This document shows, in pieces, positions 63,372 to 63,658 of a DNA stretch of 63,658 bases; positions within the stretch are counted from its first letter, which is position 1; the number at the start of each line of letters is the position of its first letter. The notes beneath the pieces are model-generated. The model was not told where the DNA came from. It did no database searches and worked only from the letters and a program-made list of their open reading frames with translations. The position numbers and the translations under genes are program-made. This stretch comes from Bacillota bacterium (GTDB taxonomy: Bacteria; Bacillota; Limnochordia; DTU080): positions 1 to 63,658 of the forward strand of contig DULU01000082.1 of assembly GCA_012840225.1 (NCBI GenBank). Direction: 5' to 3'.

Positions 63372-63658
63372 TTGTCTCGCTTCTCCGATGTTTGGGCTAA
63401 ATGGTTTCCTCAAACTCCAGCCAAGGACCAAAGGGAGCAGGGGGGAGAACAGGCCAAAGAGCGCACCGGAGCCCTGCCGCCGCTCTTGAGTGCGGCCACC
63501 GGCCGCAACCTGCTCATATTGGCGCTGGCCGGGGTCCTGCTCATGCTGCTGAGCAAAGGCGGAGGTGACGGGGGAGAGCTCGGCACCTCTTCCCGGAAAG
63601 ACCCCACTTCCGCCTCCGGGACCGAAACGGCGGCCGTTCTCCCTGTGGCCGCCGGCAG
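63372..63658 (+). CDS. spoIIIAG: Stage III sporulation protein AG, 5' part
   Basis: Runs off the right edge; about 95 residues are seen. TTG 63372 follows GGGAGGA. It starts LSRFSDVWAKWFPQ, has one membrane segment (LLILALAGVLLMLLS) after a polar cytoplasmic tail, then a Gly/Ser/Thr-rich external linker, as in SpoIIIAG, which forms a large ring in the intermembrane space. Position after spoIIIAF supports the call. Confidence 0.85.
   Translation, partial: MSRFSDVWAKWFPQTPAKDQREQGGEQAKERTGALPPLLSAATGRNLLILALAGVLLMLLSKGGGDGGELGTSSRKDPTSASGTETAAVLPVAAG

Overview
The window is a gene-dense, GC-rich stretch of a spore-forming Firmicutes (Clostridia-type) chromosome. The evidence is an intact SigK with its pro-sequence, YqfC/YqfD, a spoIIIA operon running off the right edge, a perfect CIRCE element in front of hrcA, and gene orders typical of Clostridia (hrcA-grpE-dnaK-dnaJ-prmA-rsmE; queA-tgt-yajC-recJ-apt-relA-dtd-hisS-aspS; alaS-ireB-ruvX-mltG; aroC-aroKB-aroQ-pepQ-efp-spoIIIA). 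Almost everything lies on the + strand and many genes overlap by 1-4 bases. Roughly two fifths of the genes start with TTG or GTG. I cannot place the species. No tRNA, rRNA, CRISPR array, insertion sequence or prophage is visible.

Layout: (1) 1-392, upstream region with a nested palindrome, a sigma-A-like promoter and a leader hairpin; (2) lepA, hemW, then the heat-shock operon hrcA-grpE-dnaK-dnaJ followed by prmA, rsmE and two metallophosphoesterases (to 11.8 kb); (3) a minus-strand phosphate-signalling cassette, 11.8-17.0 kb: phoB, phoR, a PstC/PstA-like membrane protein, a PstB-like ATPase and phoU; (4) mtaB, HIT protein, rpsU, a shortened floA, yqfC, yqfD, phoH, pgpH, ybeY, a DgkA-PAP2 fusion, cdd, era (17-28 kb); (5) queA, tgt, yajC, recJ, apt, relA, dtd (28-36 kb); (6) a PPIase-TPR protein, hisS, aspS, rarA, a PRC-barrel protein, an AI-2E-type permease, alaS, ireB, a baseplate-J-like membrane protein, ruvX, DUF1292, mltG (36-51 kb); (7) sigK, yqeG, yqeH, the shikimate genes aroC, aroKB, aroQ, then pepQ, efp, an acidic zinc-ribbon protein and spoIIIAA-AG (51-63.7 kb).

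The most unusual element is the minus-strand cassette. Its ATPase clearly descends from PstB but has lost the Q-loop glutamine, the whole LSGGQ signature, the catalytic glutamate and the switch histidine, while Walker A is kept. Its partner looks like PstC and PstA fused and degenerated. There is no PstS, and PhoR has almost no extracellular part. I infer a possible non-transporting, Pst-derived regulator of PhoU/PhoR. Other notable points are a FloA lacking its coiled-coil, in-frame minisatellites and Ala/Gly/Pro-rich loops inside housekeeping enzymes, a YqeH without its zinc finger, and kinase-phosphatase and AroK-AroB fusions.
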